Source: RPQJ01 sp031404015 (GTDB taxonomy: Bacteria; Pseudomonadota; Gammaproteobacteria; Steroidobacterales; Steroidobacteraceae). Taken from it: DNA of 64,000 bases. A program made the position numbers and the translations under genes. Shown here piece after piece: positions 34,202-43,623 of the stretch. The notes under the pieces were generated by a model. That model ran no database searches. It had not been told where the DNA came from and was given only the letters and a program-made list of their open reading frames with translations. The stretch lies in assembly GCA_031404015.1 (NCBI GenBank), contig JANNGT010000027.1:1-64000 (forward strand), given 5' to 3'. Every line of letters begins with the position of its first letter. The first letter of the stretch is position 1.

Positions 34202-37046
34202 TAGATCTCTTCTCGCGCGTGGGTGAAGCCAGCCAACGCACGGCGACGCCGTCCAGTTCCTGCTTCTCGACGAGCGCATCCGCAATGCGAACCAGCACCA
34301 GGCGGCGGGCGCGCAGGAACGTCACGGCATTGCGATAGGAGTTGCGCAGCAGCGCATCGACCTGCCTGGCCTGCGCCGGCGTGGGTGCCGACGTCCAATG
34401 CAGGTTCCCGTCGGAACCGAAGCCGGACGTGCAGACGACGCTGGTGGCGACCCGCGTGGCGACGGCGAGATCGCTGGTCGGGCCGCCCCCGCAATTCAGG
34501 CTGATGTCGTCCTTGCCGTAGACCACCTCCTCCGCCGCGCGACCCGCAAGGATCGTGCGCATGCGCTCCAGTACCGCCACCCGGGTCATGACGCCGCTTT
34601 CGGGCGGCATGGAGGCAGTGAAGCCGAGGGAGCCGTCCATGCGCGGGATGATCGAAACGAAAGTGAGTTCGGGCGCACCATCCGTGCCGCCGAGCGCCGA
34701 AAGCGCGTGGCCTGCCTCATGCACGGCGACGCGACGCATGTCTTCGGCGGTTAGGCGTTGCGCGGTGTCCGCTCGACGCGGCCGGCGCGTCACCTCCGCG
34801 AGCAGGTCCGCCTGGCTGATCTTGCGGCCGTCCTTGCGCGCACGCCGCGCCGCGCCGCGCACGAAGAACTCGACGTCGGCGCCGGTGAGGCCATACGCAA
34901 GCTGCGCAAGTCCATTTACTCGCACCTCGCGGGCTACGTTGTTCAGCTTGCGGTGCGGCTGCAGGTAGTGCGTAAAGATCTGTTCGAGCGCTGCGACGTT
35001 GGGACGCGGCAACTGGATCACCTGGTCCAGTCGGCCGGCACGGCGCAGTGCCGGATCAATTTTCTCGAGGTAGTTGGTCGCACCGATCACGATGACGGGC
35101 TCGTTCGCGTCGAGCCCCTGGATCTGCTCGAGCAGCGCATTCACCACCTCGGTCTGGTAAACACCGTTGGAGCCGGAGAACAATTCCCGGTTGCCAATGC
35201 TGTCGATCTCGTCGATGAAGACGATCGCGGGCGCATAGCGCCGGGCCTCTGCAAACGTCTCGCGCATCGCCCGGAGGTGGAGATCGAGCCCGCCCGACGA
35301 TTGCCACTGCGTCGCGCTGGCGTGGATGAATTTCACGTCGCACGCATGCGCGATGGCACGTGCCAGGGTCGTCTTGCCGGTGCCCGGCGCGCCGACCAGC
35401 AACAGGCCGCGGTCCACCGCCTGCCAGGGGATGCGCCCTGCGCGCGCCGCGGCGATGTCGGCGATGAGATCTTCCGCCACCTGGCGCGCTTCACCAAGAC
35501 CGTGCAGGTCCTTGAGCGCCAGCGAGTCGGCGGCCGACACCTGGGCGATGCGCGCCTGGCAGCGCTCCCGCAGGTAATCCAGCGACTCCGACGCATTCAG
35601 CTTGAGCCGCAGTGGCGCGTGAAAGTCCGAGTGCACCACGTAACGCACCCAATCCGCACCGCCGGCCCGCCAACGTGGCGGGGGCTGTGTGCCGATCACC
35701 TGGCGGAAAATCTCGGCGAACAGCCGCGTATCGATGCGCGGCAACGTCAGGATCAGGTCCGTGGCGCGACGAAGGGGCTCGGGCACGTCCGCGCGTCGCG
35801 CGCACCCGATGAACACTGGTGGTGCACCGACCGCCAGCTGGTGCGACGTCCACTCCGCGTCCCACAGGGCTCGGTAAGCATGAAACGAAATCACGTGCAG
35901 TGCGGGCGCGGGCACTCGGGTATCGACCCAGCACCGTGTGTCGTCTCCCGTCACGGCGGCAGCGTGTCGGGTGTGTTCTTCGGGAAACCCGGCACGTGTC
36001 GGATCGAGCAGGCCCACCACGATGTCTTCCACGAAGGCGATATCCGATTCGATCACAATGATCGGCGCGGACTCCTGCACAAAACGCGCGAGCTGGCCGA
36101 TCGGGCCGGCGGGATGCGACTGTGTGTTGAAGCGCTGCAGCAGACGATGGCCAAGGGCCCCGCGAATCGCGTCGACCAGCAGGACGGAAACGAACGCTTC
36201 CGTGACCGACAGATCGCTACCGGCCTTGGCTTCGGTGTCCGTTTCGGCGAGCCGCGCCCTCGCCTCGCGCGCAATCTCGATGATGTCTTTCTTCGCGGCA
36301 GGCGGAACGACCTCGTCGTCTTCCGGTGGCGGCTGGAGGGTCGGGCACTTCGGCGTGGTAACCACGCCGAGCGCAGCCAAGGGCGTGTCGTCGACCATTT
36401 CGATCTCGCCATCGGGCGTGACCAGGAAGGTCGACGCATACAGCACGTCCGCATACGCCACCGTCGCTTGAACGCGGAACCTGCCGTCCGTCGCCGCAAT
36501 TTCCTGCTGCAGAGGTGTCCAGAGCTGCCGCAGCATCGCGATCTGACCCGCAGCGGCCGCGTCGGCGCCTGGCGCCACCTCGAGCCCGATTTCCTCCGGT
36601 GCTTCGATCACCACGAACGCGCCATGCTCGCCACGGATCGCAAAGAGAAAGAATCGCACGTAGTCGAGTAGCGTAACGTCGGTCAGCGCCAGCGATTCCA
36701 AGGCATTGACGAGATGCACTGGCGTCGACTGGCCGTTGAGCATGTGCGTGCCGGCCGGGCCGTGCAGAAGCAACGCCCGATCGACGCCGGCCACGCCCAG
36801 CATCCGGACATCGACGAGATCGTGATTCGAATAAAACGGCAGCCGCGCAAACCGAGCATGCAACAGGCTAGCGCTGGCAAACGCAGTTGGCCGGGCCATG
36901 GCCAGTTCCTTCAGGACGTCCTCAGCGACGTCGGCCTGGCACGGTTCCCAGGAGATGCTCGGCCCCAACGTGCGTTCCAACACCGCATCTCCGCTCAGGT
37001 TGTTGGTCCCGACAGTAGCGGTTGGCAGGGCGGCGCAGCAAGACAT
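34185..37046 (-). CDS. FtsH-like zinc metalloprotease with tandem AAA modules
   Basis: About 953 residues. The C-terminal half is FtsH-like: Walker A GAPGTGKTTLA (about 550), Walker B IVFIDEID, second region GATNYLEKIDPALRRAGRLD, then an M41 peptidase with zinc motif HEAGH (about 776-780) and a TSDLAVAT aspartate as likely third ligand. Unlike FtsH it has no obvious transmembrane segments. Residues about 230-430 look like a degenerate AAA module (IVIESDIAFVEDIV, FIGCARRADVPEPLRRATDLILTLP) without a P-loop. It should be an ATP-driven protease of soluble or peripheral proteins. Start is uncertain: ATG 37046 keeps protein-like sequence, ATG 36899 has the better AAGGA site. Confidence 0.82.
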   Translation of the reverse strand: MSCCAALPTATVGTNNLSGDAVLERTLGPSISWEPCQADVAEDVLKELAMARPTAFASASLLHARFARLPFYSNHDLVDVRMLGVAGVDRALLLHGPAGTHMLNGQSTPVHLVNALESLALTDVTLLDYVRFFLFAIRGEHGAFVVIEAPEEIGLEVAPGADAAAAGQIAMLRQLWTPLQQEIAATDGRFRVQATVAYADVLYASTFLVTPDGEIEMVDDTPLAALGVVTTPKCPTLQPPPEDDEVVPPAAKKDIIEIAREARARLAETDTEAKAGSDLSVTEAFVSVLLVDAIRGALGHRLLQRFNTQSHPAGPIGQLARFVQESAPIIVIESDIAFVEDIVVGLLDPTRAGFPEEHTRHAAAVTGDDTRCWVDTRVPAPALHVISFHAYRALWDAEWTSHQLAVGAPPVFIGCARRADVPEPLRRATDLILTLPRIDTRLFAEIFRQVIGTQPPPRWRAGGADWVRYVVHSDFHAPLRLKLNASESLDYLRERCQARIAQVSAADSLALKDLHGLGEARQVAEDLIADIAAARAGRIPWQAVDRGLLLVGAPGTGKTTLARAIAHACDVKFIHASATQWQSSGGLDLHLRAMRETFAEARRYAPAIVFIDEIDSIGNRELFSGSNGVYQTEVVNALLEQIQGLDANEPVIVIGATNYLEKIDPALRRAGRLDQVIQLPRPNVAALEQIFTHYLQPHRKLNNVAREVRVNGLAQLAYGLTGADVEFFVRGAARRARKDGRKISQADLLAEVTRRPRRADTAQRLTAEDMRRVAVHEAGHALSALGGTDGAPELTFVSIIPRMDGSLGFTASMPPESGVMTRVAVLERMRTILAGRAAEEVVYGKDDISLNCGGGPTSDLAVATRVATSVVCTSGFGSDGNLHWTSAPTPAQARQVDALLRNSYRNAVTFLRARRLVLVRIADALVEKQELDGVAVRWLASPTREKRSTTRSS

Positions 37047-37136
37047 CCTGCTTTCAGGCACTGGAGTCCCACGGTATAAGGCAAGCAATACCTGCGGCCG
37101 ACGGCCGTTACGGCCAGGCAGACATGGGGGGACGCG

Positions 37137-37685
37137 ATGATTGGCATGGAAGTCGTGCCGCTGCTCTTTTTCACGATCGGGGCAGCCTGCAGCTGGCTCG
37201 TGGCCTGGCCCGGCGGACTGGCGCTGAAGGCGCTGGCACGCGCTCAGCGGTGGGACGGCGAACCCACTTTCAAGGCAGTTCGTCGGGCGGTCTTCTGGGC
37301 GTTGATGGCACACCTTGCCGTCGCGGGCGGCCTGGACGCGCTCGCCGGTACCCGGCACTCGCTGATGGCCGTCCTGCCTGTGCTCAACAAAGCGCAATGC
37401 GCTCCGTATTGCTTCTCTTGGACGCCGGCGGAAGAAATGAAATCCGGCATTCGGACCGTCGATGACTACTACCGGACCGTCGTCGGCTCGGGCAGTGCGG
37501 CGTGGCTCCGGTACCTGGCTTGGCAAGTACCCGGCATCGTCGCGGCATTCCTGGCGCTCGTCTCGTTGAACCCCTGGCAAGCCGCGGGTACGCGTAGCCT
37601 GCTCGGCCTGGGAGGGGTCACCCTGCTGTCCGTCGGTCTCGGGCTCGCCTTTGCAATGACGTTCGTGGTGGGCGCCATGATCTAG
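37137..37685 (+). CDS. Membrane protein of unknown function
   Basis: 182 residues after a GGGGGGA site. Hydrophobic segments at about 5-25, 50-65, 120-140 and 150-180, with a central hydrophilic loop (QCAPYCFSWTPAEEMKSGIRTVDDYYRTV) containing two close cysteines, probably in the periplasm. No family recognised. It is divergent from the AAA protease, 90 bases apart, so a shared regulatory region is likely. Confidence 0.65.
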   Translation: MIGMEVVPLLFFTIGAACSWLVAWPGGLALKALARAQRWDGEPTFKAVRRAVFWALMAHLAVAGGLDALAGTRHSLMAVLPVLNKAQCAPYCFSWTPAEEMKSGIRTVDDYYRTVVGSGSAAWLRYLAWQVPGIVAAFLALVSLNPWQAAGTRSLLGLGGVTLLSVGLGLAFAMTFVVGAMI

Positions 37686-37719
37686 TTTCTCGTCCTCGAT
37701 TGACCGGCATGGCCTCCGG

Positions 37720-38265
37720 TCAGCGTGCGATAAAAGTCGTTGCGCCCCGCACGTCGCCGGGCCTGAGCTCCCAAGTCACACCTTGGATCGACTTCGAACT
37801 GCGCACCGTCGTGTAGCGACGGTTGTGCCAATCGAGATCGAAGATGCGCTGCCAGCTTGTCGCAATCCGGCGCCGGTCCGGGCGTTCCTCAAACCTTCTT
37901 TCATCGGCCAGCGACGTCGGCAGATACCAGCCGTTCAGCACGTAATGCCATAGTTCGAAGTCAGAACGCAGCAGTCGCACGTCGTCCAGTTCGAGTTCGA
38001 TACGTACGCCGCGGGTGCCCGCGGGCAGGTGACCTCGAGCCCTCAGATCGGGCTTTGACCGCTCCGCTCCCCGCCACTGGCACCAGACCCAGATGGGCGC
38101 CTGCCCGGCGTTTGCAGGCGGCCCCAGGCGAGCGCGCATCACGTCGGACATCCATTGGTACGCGCGAGCCCAATCGTGCGGGGCGTTGCTCGCGCGTGCG
38201 CGCCAGGTCTGCCCGGATAGAAGCGCCGCCAGCACGTCGGGAGTCTGGATCGTCCATGCACGCAT
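37720..38265 (-). CDS. DUF3841 family protein
   Basis: 181 residues beginning MRAWTIQTPDVLAALLSG, then YQWMSDVMRARLGPPANAGQAPIWVW, KPDLRARGHLP and RIELELDDVRLLRSDFELWHYVLNGWYLP. These are the hallmarks of DUF3841, a soluble family of unknown function seen in many bacteria and sometimes in defence or variable islands. The start at 38265 was chosen because the family begins with M-x-x-W-T-I-Q. It is divergent from the CHAT gene by 113 bases. Confidence 0.85.
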   Translation of the reverse strand: MRAWTIQTPDVLAALLSGQTWRARASNAPHDWARAYQWMSDVMRARLGPPANAGQAPIWVWCQWRGAERSKPDLRARGHLPAGTRGVRIELELDDVRLLRSDFELWHYVLNGWYLPTSLADERRFEERPDRRRIATSWQRIFDLDWHNRRYTTVRSSKSIQGVTWELRPGDVRGATTFIAR

Positions 38266-38378
38266 CGTTCTTTGGACCGGCACACCGAGGGTGCTCACAA
38301 GCTAGCACGCAGCCTGTGGCGCTGTCGTTTCGCTGCCTGTTCTGAGATGCTGCCGATCGGCCAGGCAAGAGGCGGGAC

Positions 38379-41213
38379 ATGGTCGACTTACAGCACCGCT
38401 CGACGAGACGCATCAAGCCGCTGCAAGCCCTGCTCCTGGTCGGGATGACGCTGGCATGGCTAGCGCCTGTGCAGGCCGCGACCTGGATCGAACAGGCGCA
38501 GGCCGACCTGACGTGCACGGGACAGGCTGATGCATCGGAGCGGCTCGCCCTCGATGCCCCATGGCTGCCAACGCCCGTCGACGCGAAGAATGCCACCGCC
38601 TATTTTCGCGGCAAACCCCAGAACGCGCGGCAGGCAAAATTCCGTCACCTCACGCTGCTCGCCGCCGTGGGTTGGTGGGCCGATCTCGTCAACGACCAGA
38701 CGCTGCGACAGGACGTTTACTTGACGATTGGCTCGATGGCGGATCGCTATGCGACCGCGAGCGATGGCTTGCTGTTCACGCAGATCGCGCGCTGTGCGCG
38801 CACTCACATGATCAGCACGCAGGTCGAACTCGAACGGCCACAGGCAGCCGCAGAACTGGCGCGGCAGCTGGCGATGCTCTATCCGTCCGCGGCCCCTGCC
38901 CACTCTGTTGAGGACTGGCCACTGATTCTTGCGTTGCGTGAGCTGCGACTGGAGCCCGACGCCCGAGCAGGCATTGAAGAACTCACGGCTCGCTCGACTC
39001 GTTACGGCGAAAGCGCGGTCGGTGCGGGGCAAGCGGATCGTGCGAGTCGATGGCTGGGGGCTGCGGCTGCCGGAACTCTGGCGCTTGGGGCAGCAGACCG
39101 CGCCCAGCAGCTCGCGCTGCGATCAATAGCCGTGACCGGCAAGTCAAGCGATGCGAATGCGGTGTGGCGGGCGTTTCCAACCGTCTACGATGCTGCGGCG
39201 AAGCTCGGTGGCGCGGTCGACGTCCCCACCCTTGGCTCAATGCTGTCGTCGCCGACACCGCAGGGATCGCTTAACGATCACCAGGCTGTGTTCGATTCGA
39301 TTTTGCGTTTGTCGAAAGTCGCCGAAGCGAAGCAGCAGTTCGACGACATGGCCCGCCTGCAGCAGGTCGCTGCCCACGAACTCGCGCAGCAACGCGGCCT
39401 TGAGCGCTACCCGATGCCTTTCTACCGTTACGCGCTCGAACAATTGGCGCTCGGGCGCGACGCGGACCTCGGCACTCTCTCTCGGCGCGATCCTGCCTTT
39501 GCGTCGCGCACGCTCGCGATCTACACGGGACTGTACGACAAGCTGCTGGCACAGGCTCAGACGCAATTCGTTGCGGATGCACGCGAGCAATTGTTCTTCC
39601 AGTACAAGATCGACAACAGCCTGCATGCGCTTGCCGAACTTTCGTCGGCGATGCCTCGCTCGGCGCCAGAGATCACAGACACTGCATTTCGGCTGGCGCA
39701 GCTGCGGTCTTACGGTCGGCTGACGCTCGCTACCCTGGCGGGGGAACTATCGCGCACCCGCCTCGATCCGCAAACCAGATTCAGCGTCGAACGCTTTTTC
39801 TCGCTGGCGACGCAGACCTCCGTCTGGTTGCGCAAGTTGCTGGGCAAGCTGCAGGTAGCGGCGGAAACTCCCCTGCCCGATGGCGAGAAACTTTGGACGG
39901 CCTTCTTCACGCTCGACGTCTTCTACAACGAAACGAGTCGCGAGTTCGCACGCTACACAGAGTTTGTCCGGCAGCAAGCGCCAGCCATCGCAGAGCTCGC
40001 CACACCGCATCCGCTGGCGCTTCGCGACTTCCAGCGCCGGCTGCGTCCCGGCGAGGCGATCGTCGCCACGCTCGTGACGCCGCTCGACCTTTACGTCTGG
40101 GCGGTTACGCCGGACAAGGCCGTCATGACCCGGCAGCGTGTGACCGAGCGCGAGCTGCGTGCAAAAATTCAGCGTCTGCGTGCCGGGCTTACGCCGGGCA
40201 GCGGTGGCGCGCTGCCGCCTTTCGATGCGGCGGCGGCTCACGAACTGTACCGACTGGTGTTTGAGCCGGTCGCGAAGACACTGCAGGGCGTCACGGAAGT
40301 CAGCTGGTACGGCCACGGGCCGCTCGGCGCCGTGCCGCCGGCCGTGCTCGTCAGTGCACCGCCGACCAAGCCGCTGCTGCGCACGCCGGCCGAGTTCAAA
40401 CAGACCGCATTCCTCGTCGACCGCTATGCGTTTGCAGCGCTCGCGGACCTGTCGCTGTTCGCCTGGCATCGCGACAAGTCACAGCCGCCACGCAGCCAGC
40501 AACGTTTCCTTGGGGTGGGTGCGCCATTGCTGACGTCCGCTGAGGTCGCGGGCGGTCCGCGTTCTCGGTCGTATGAACTTGCGGGGGGTCTCGACGGCAA
40601 GGCGCTGTCCGCATTGCCCAAGCTCGCCGAAGCGATCGACGAAATGCGCGGGCTCGCCGGCATCGTCGGTGAAGCCAATGCGACGCTGTGGCTGGGTCCC
40701 GATGCGGACGAGCAACGGTTCGTCGGCGACGCGCTGCGTGGATACGGACTCATCGCGCTGGCCACGCACGGCTTCCTGCCCGGCGAAGTGCGGGACGTGC
40801 CCGAGCCTTCGCTGATGCTGGCCCTGGCGCCCGATCGCCAGGATCGATTCGACGGACTGCTGACGAGCCGTGAGATCGCGTTGCTGCAACTCGACGCGCC
40901 GCTGGTGATCCTGTCGGCCTGCAACACGGCCAGTGCGGACGGAAGGCCGCGCGGCGAGACGTTTACTGGTCTGACGCAGGCATTTTTCAATGCCGGGGCG
41001 CGTTCACTGATGGTAAGCCACTGGCCCGTCATGTCGGGCGCGGCGGTGCAACTATCGGTGAGCACAATTGAGCGCTCGCAAACGCCAAACGCAACGCTGT
41101 CGAAGAGCCTGCAGCAGGCGATGCAGGCCGCTCGCAAGGCAGGCGCGGCCAGCGCGATCGAGGCCCACCCGTCGTTCTGGGGGCCGTTCGTAATCGTGGG
41201 CGACGGTCGCTAG
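38379..41213 (+). CDS. Exported CHAT-domain protease-like protein
   Basis: 944 residues. A signal peptide (ALLLVGMTLAWLAPVQA/A) is followed by about 500 residues of helical, TPR-like sequence and then a CHAT domain from about 560. The caspase-like dyad is intact: His at about 797 in LATHGFLPG and Cys at about 848 in ILSACNTASADG. ELRAKIQRLRAGL and SHWPV are other CHAT signatures. CHAT proteins are clan CD peptidases. With a signal peptide it would act in the periplasm, unlike CHAT proteases of the gasdermin and type III-E systems, which are cytoplasmic. Its last codon shares CTAG with the convergent FecR-like gene. Confidence 0.88.
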   Translation: MVDLQHRSTRRIKPLQALLLVGMTLAWLAPVQAATWIEQAQADLTCTGQADASERLALDAPWLPTPVDAKNATAYFRGKPQNARQAKFRHLTLLAAVGWWADLVNDQTLRQDVYLTIGSMADRYATASDGLLFTQIARCARTHMISTQVELERPQAAAELARQLAMLYPSAAPAHSVEDWPLILALRELRLEPDARAGIEELTARSTRYGESAVGAGQADRASRWLGAAAAGTLALGAADRAQQLALRSIAVTGKSSDANAVWRAFPTVYDAAAKLGGAVDVPTLGSMLSSPTPQGSLNDHQAVFDSILRLSKVAEAKQQFDDMARLQQVAAHELAQQRGLERYPMPFYRYALEQLALGRDADLGTLSRRDPAFASRTLAIYTGLYDKLLAQAQTQFVADAREQLFFQYKIDNSLHALAELSSAMPRSAPEITDTAFRLAQLRSYGRLTLATLAGELSRTRLDPQTRFSVERFFSLATQTSVWLRKLLGKLQVAAETPLPDGEKLWTAFFTLDVFYNETSREFARYTEFVRQQAPAIAELATPHPLALRDFQRRLRPGEAIVATLVTPLDLYVWAVTPDKAVMTRQRVTERELRAKIQRLRAGLTPGSGGALPPFDAAAAHELYRLVFEPVAKTLQGVTEVSWYGHGPLGAVPPAVLVSAPPTKPLLRTPAEFKQTAFLVDRYAFAALADLSLFAWHRDKSQPPRSQQRFLGVGAPLLTSAEVAGGPRSRSYELAGGLDGKALSALPKLAEAIDEMRGLAGIVGEANATLWLGPDADEQRFVGDALRGYGLIALATHGFLPGEVRDVPEPSLMLALAPDRQDRFDGLLTSREIALLQLDAPLVILSACNTASADGRPRGETFTGLTQAFFNAGARSLMVSHWPVMSGAAVQLSVSTIERSQTPNATLSKSLQQAMQAARKAGAASAIEAHPSFWGPFVIVGDGR

Positions 41214-42112
41214 CGGGGCGACGGGCCCCAGAGCACCCAGTCGCCGATCGAACCGGCGAGTGGATCGCCAGCACGTATCAGCGGCCGCAAGCGTTCGAAA
41301 CTCTCCAGCTTCCAGCGGCCGTCATCGAGACGCGCGAGCCACACGGCCTGAGCGGTGACCCCGAGACTGGTCGAGTCGGTCGCGAGTTCCGACGGCACCA
41401 CGGGACCGGCCGCAACAGCCTCGAGCGTGCCTGCATAGCCGCGGTTGGCTGCGTCGGTGACCGTGATGGTGTACTGGCCAGGGTCGAGGGACACGTCGTC
41501 GAGGCGCACTTGCCAACCTTCGATCGATTCGCGGTAGACGAGACTGTCGCGCCCTGACAGCACGCGCACTTCGAAAGGCGGACAGCCACCGCGCCAGGCG
41601 AGCGGCAGGTCGCGCTGGCCCGAGACGATGCGGGCACCCGCCACCAGGATCGGGACGGCAATCGCCGGCACGGCGCTGCCGTCCTTGCCGCAAGACTCGC
41701 CGCCGCGCGAGGCAGCCGTGCCGTCGAGTCGATACTCGTCATCCAACAGGATCGGGAGCAAGGACTGGAAGATTACAGCCAACTTGCCAAGCGGCTGCGC
41801 ATCGGGGATGACGAAAGCGCCGGGCCCCTTGAGGTTGAGTGTCTCGTTGCTCGCGAGCTGGACGGTCACCGCAGCGCCCGCCGGCAACGCCAGACGATCG
41901 CCAGCCATGACGACGGTGCCGATTTGCACCTGGACCTTCTCGCCCTTTGGCAATCGCGTCAGCGTATGTCGCGCCGCCGCAGGCCGGTAGTTGCCGATCA
42001 CGCCGACGCCGGCATCGCTGGCAGCCTCTGCGCCGTGCAGGAGCAGTGACGGGAGTCCCGCGGCAAGCAGGGCGGCCAAGGCCAAGGTGCAGCGGTATCG
42101 CTTGAGTCCCAC
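41210..42112 (-). CDS. FecR-like exported protein
   Basis: 300 residues from a GTG at 42112, preceded by AAGGAGA. Signal peptide LALAALLAAGLPSLLLHGAEA/A. The first 110 mature residues resemble the FecR beta domain (VQVQIGTVVMAGDRLALPAGAAVTVQLASNE, GPGAFVI). A C-terminal beta-sandwich-like part follows (LPLAWRGGCPPFEVRVL, LDPGQYTITVTDAA). It is the second gene of a unit with CHASE2, starting one base after that gene's stop. FecR folds transmit or sense signals in the envelope, so it may link the CHASE2 sensor to the CHAT protease. Confidence 0.75.
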   Translation of the reverse strand: MGLKRYRCTLALAALLAAGLPSLLLHGAEAASDAGVGVIGNYRPAAARHTLTRLPKGEKVQVQIGTVVMAGDRLALPAGAAVTVQLASNETLNLKGPGAFVIPDAQPLGKLAVIFQSLLPILLDDEYRLDGTAASRGGESCGKDGSAVPAIAVPILVAGARIVSGQRDLPLAWRGGCPPFEVRVLSGRDSLVYRESIEGWQVRLDDVSLDPGQYTITVTDAANRGYAGTLEAVAAGPVVPSELATDSTSLGVTAQAVWLARLDDGRWKLESFERLRPLIRAGDPLAGSIGDWVLWGPSPR

Positions 42113-42113
42113 G

Positions 42114-43553
42114 TCAGTCTCCTTGCCCACCAGGTGATTTGTGCTCGCGGCGCCAGCCCGCACCTAGCGCACGCCACCAGCCGGCGGGACCAGCGGGAAA
42201 TCGTGGGCGCCGCTCGTTCAGTTCCTCGACGGACTTGCCCGCCGTTGCCAATGCCTTGTACGCAATCGACAGCAAGATAGCCGCTTCGAGCGCGTCGAAC
42301 ACGAGCAGGCTGTCGAACAGCGCAAGCAGCACGGCGACGATCATCAGAACGCCGGTCGTGATCGCAATGACTGCGCCGAACCCGCGCAGCCACCACTCCA
42401 CGAGCACGAACAGCGCGAACAGCAGCAGCGCGACGACACGATAGGCCAGGTTCGCCGACCAACCGTGTCTCTCGGCCTGCAGCGGTGTGTAACGCACGGT
42501 GTTGGCCAGCAACTCGACGCCCGGCAGCACTCCGCTCGGTGTCATCCAGAAATCGCCGGAGCTCGAATGGGTCGCGCCGATGAAGACGACGCGGTCGCGG
42601 AACAAGCGCGCGTCGTCTCGGGCGATCTCCGGATCTAGCAGCAGCGTCGCCGATATAGCTTGCGCTTCCGTTCGCGGAGCGGCCCGCGCCTCGCCGGTCA
42701 GACGCGGCCCGATCAACAGACGTTGCGCATTGCCATCGGGCGATTCCGCGACCCCGCACGACGACTGTGACGCAGCGGGCGGCACGACGCGGTCCAGTCC
42801 GGGCAATGGGGTCGCCAAATTGGCTGCCAGGCTCATAGCCATGGAGGGCAGCCACTGCAACCCGCCTGCCGAACAGATTGGCAGCCAGCGTTGCCAGGTG
42901 CGTACCGCCCCGCCGCCGCCCGTTTCGAAACTGGCGTGCGCCCACGCAAGGTGCGCGTTCTTTGCGACTACCGCATCGAACGGGCTTGCGGTTGCACGTC
43001 GGGTGCCGTCCTGCGCCGTCTCGACACGCTTCGGCAGGACGATCAGCACCGGTCCCGCGTATAGGGCAAGAAACTCATGCAGCGCGAGCGAGCCTGCGTC
43101 GGCGCTGGCAGCCGACAGCTCGCCGCCAGACAAGTCGATGTCCACAACGACAGCGCTGGGGGCCGCCTGCGTTACCACTTGCAGCAACCGCACCAATTGA
43201 TCGCGGGGCGTGATCGGCGGCGCACCCCAGGCCCGGTGGGTCTCGGCGTCGATGTCGACAATGGTCACCGGCACGGTCCGGTCCGACTCGAACCAGCCCC
43301 GCGAGAGCGCGCGCAGCGCGGTGTCGGGATTGAAGGGAGCGTCAGCCAGCCAATCGGCCACGCGGTTGTGTTGCACGGTGCCCAGCAAAGCGAAAGTGCC
43401 AGCGATCAACGCTGCCAGCGTGGTGGCCCGGATGAAGTCACTGCGCGGGTCCGTGTCTATGCCCAGCGTGACTCGCACGCGACGCACGAGCCGCGACATA
43501 AGGGTCGCTGATCTTTCTTTTGCGCGGCGCTTACCCCGTGTCTCGACGTTCAT
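42114..43553 (-). CDS. CHASE2 sensor membrane protein without output domain
   Basis: 479 residues. N-terminal membrane helix (about 42-60), a periplasmic CHASE2 domain (about 60-370: VTIVDIDAETHRAWGAPPITPRDQL, AVVVDIDLSG, VVFIGATHSSSGDFWMTP, LPGVELLANTV), then three to four closing helices (ALLLFALFVLVEWWL and following). CHASE2 proteins normally continue into a kinase, cyclase or GGDEF domain; here only about 45 residues follow the last helix. The output must therefore come from a partner, for example the FecR-like or CHAT proteins. ATG 43553 or 43499. Confidence 0.85.
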   Translation of the reverse strand: MNVETRGKRRAKERSATLMSRLVRRVRVTLGIDTDPRSDFIRATTLAALIAGTFALLGTVQHNRVADWLADAPFNPDTALRALSRGWFESDRTVPVTIVDIDAETHRAWGAPPITPRDQLVRLLQVVTQAAPSAVVVDIDLSGGELSAASADAGSLALHEFLALYAGPVLIVLPKRVETAQDGTRRATASPFDAVVAKNAHLAWAHASFETGGGGAVRTWQRWLPICSAGGLQWLPSMAMSLAANLATPLPGLDRVVPPAASQSSCGVAESPDGNAQRLLIGPRLTGEARAAPRTEAQAISATLLLDPEIARDDARLFRDRVVFIGATHSSSGDFWMTPSGVLPGVELLANTVRYTPLQAERHGWSANLAYRVVALLLFALFVLVEWWLRGFGAVIAITTGVLMIVAVLLALFDSLLVFDALEAAILLSIAYKALATAGKSVEELNERRPRFPAGPAGWWRALGAGWRREHKSPGGQGD

Positions 43554-43623
43554 TTGCTAGTCCCCGGCAGCCGCCCCATCATGCCCGAGTTCCCGGGTTC
43601 TGCCGAATGACAGAGGATCGCGG

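Noticed and set aside
34758..36671. Long plus-strand ORF of 637 codons
   Set aside because: It is antisense to the AAA protease and reflects high GC with few stop codons; residues are Arg/His-rich without any motif.
38379..41213. CHAT-gasdermin or type III-E CRISPR (craspase) system
   Set aside because: No gasdermin-like partner, no CRISPR array and no Cas protein; the protein has a signal peptide, while those proteases act in the cytoplasm.
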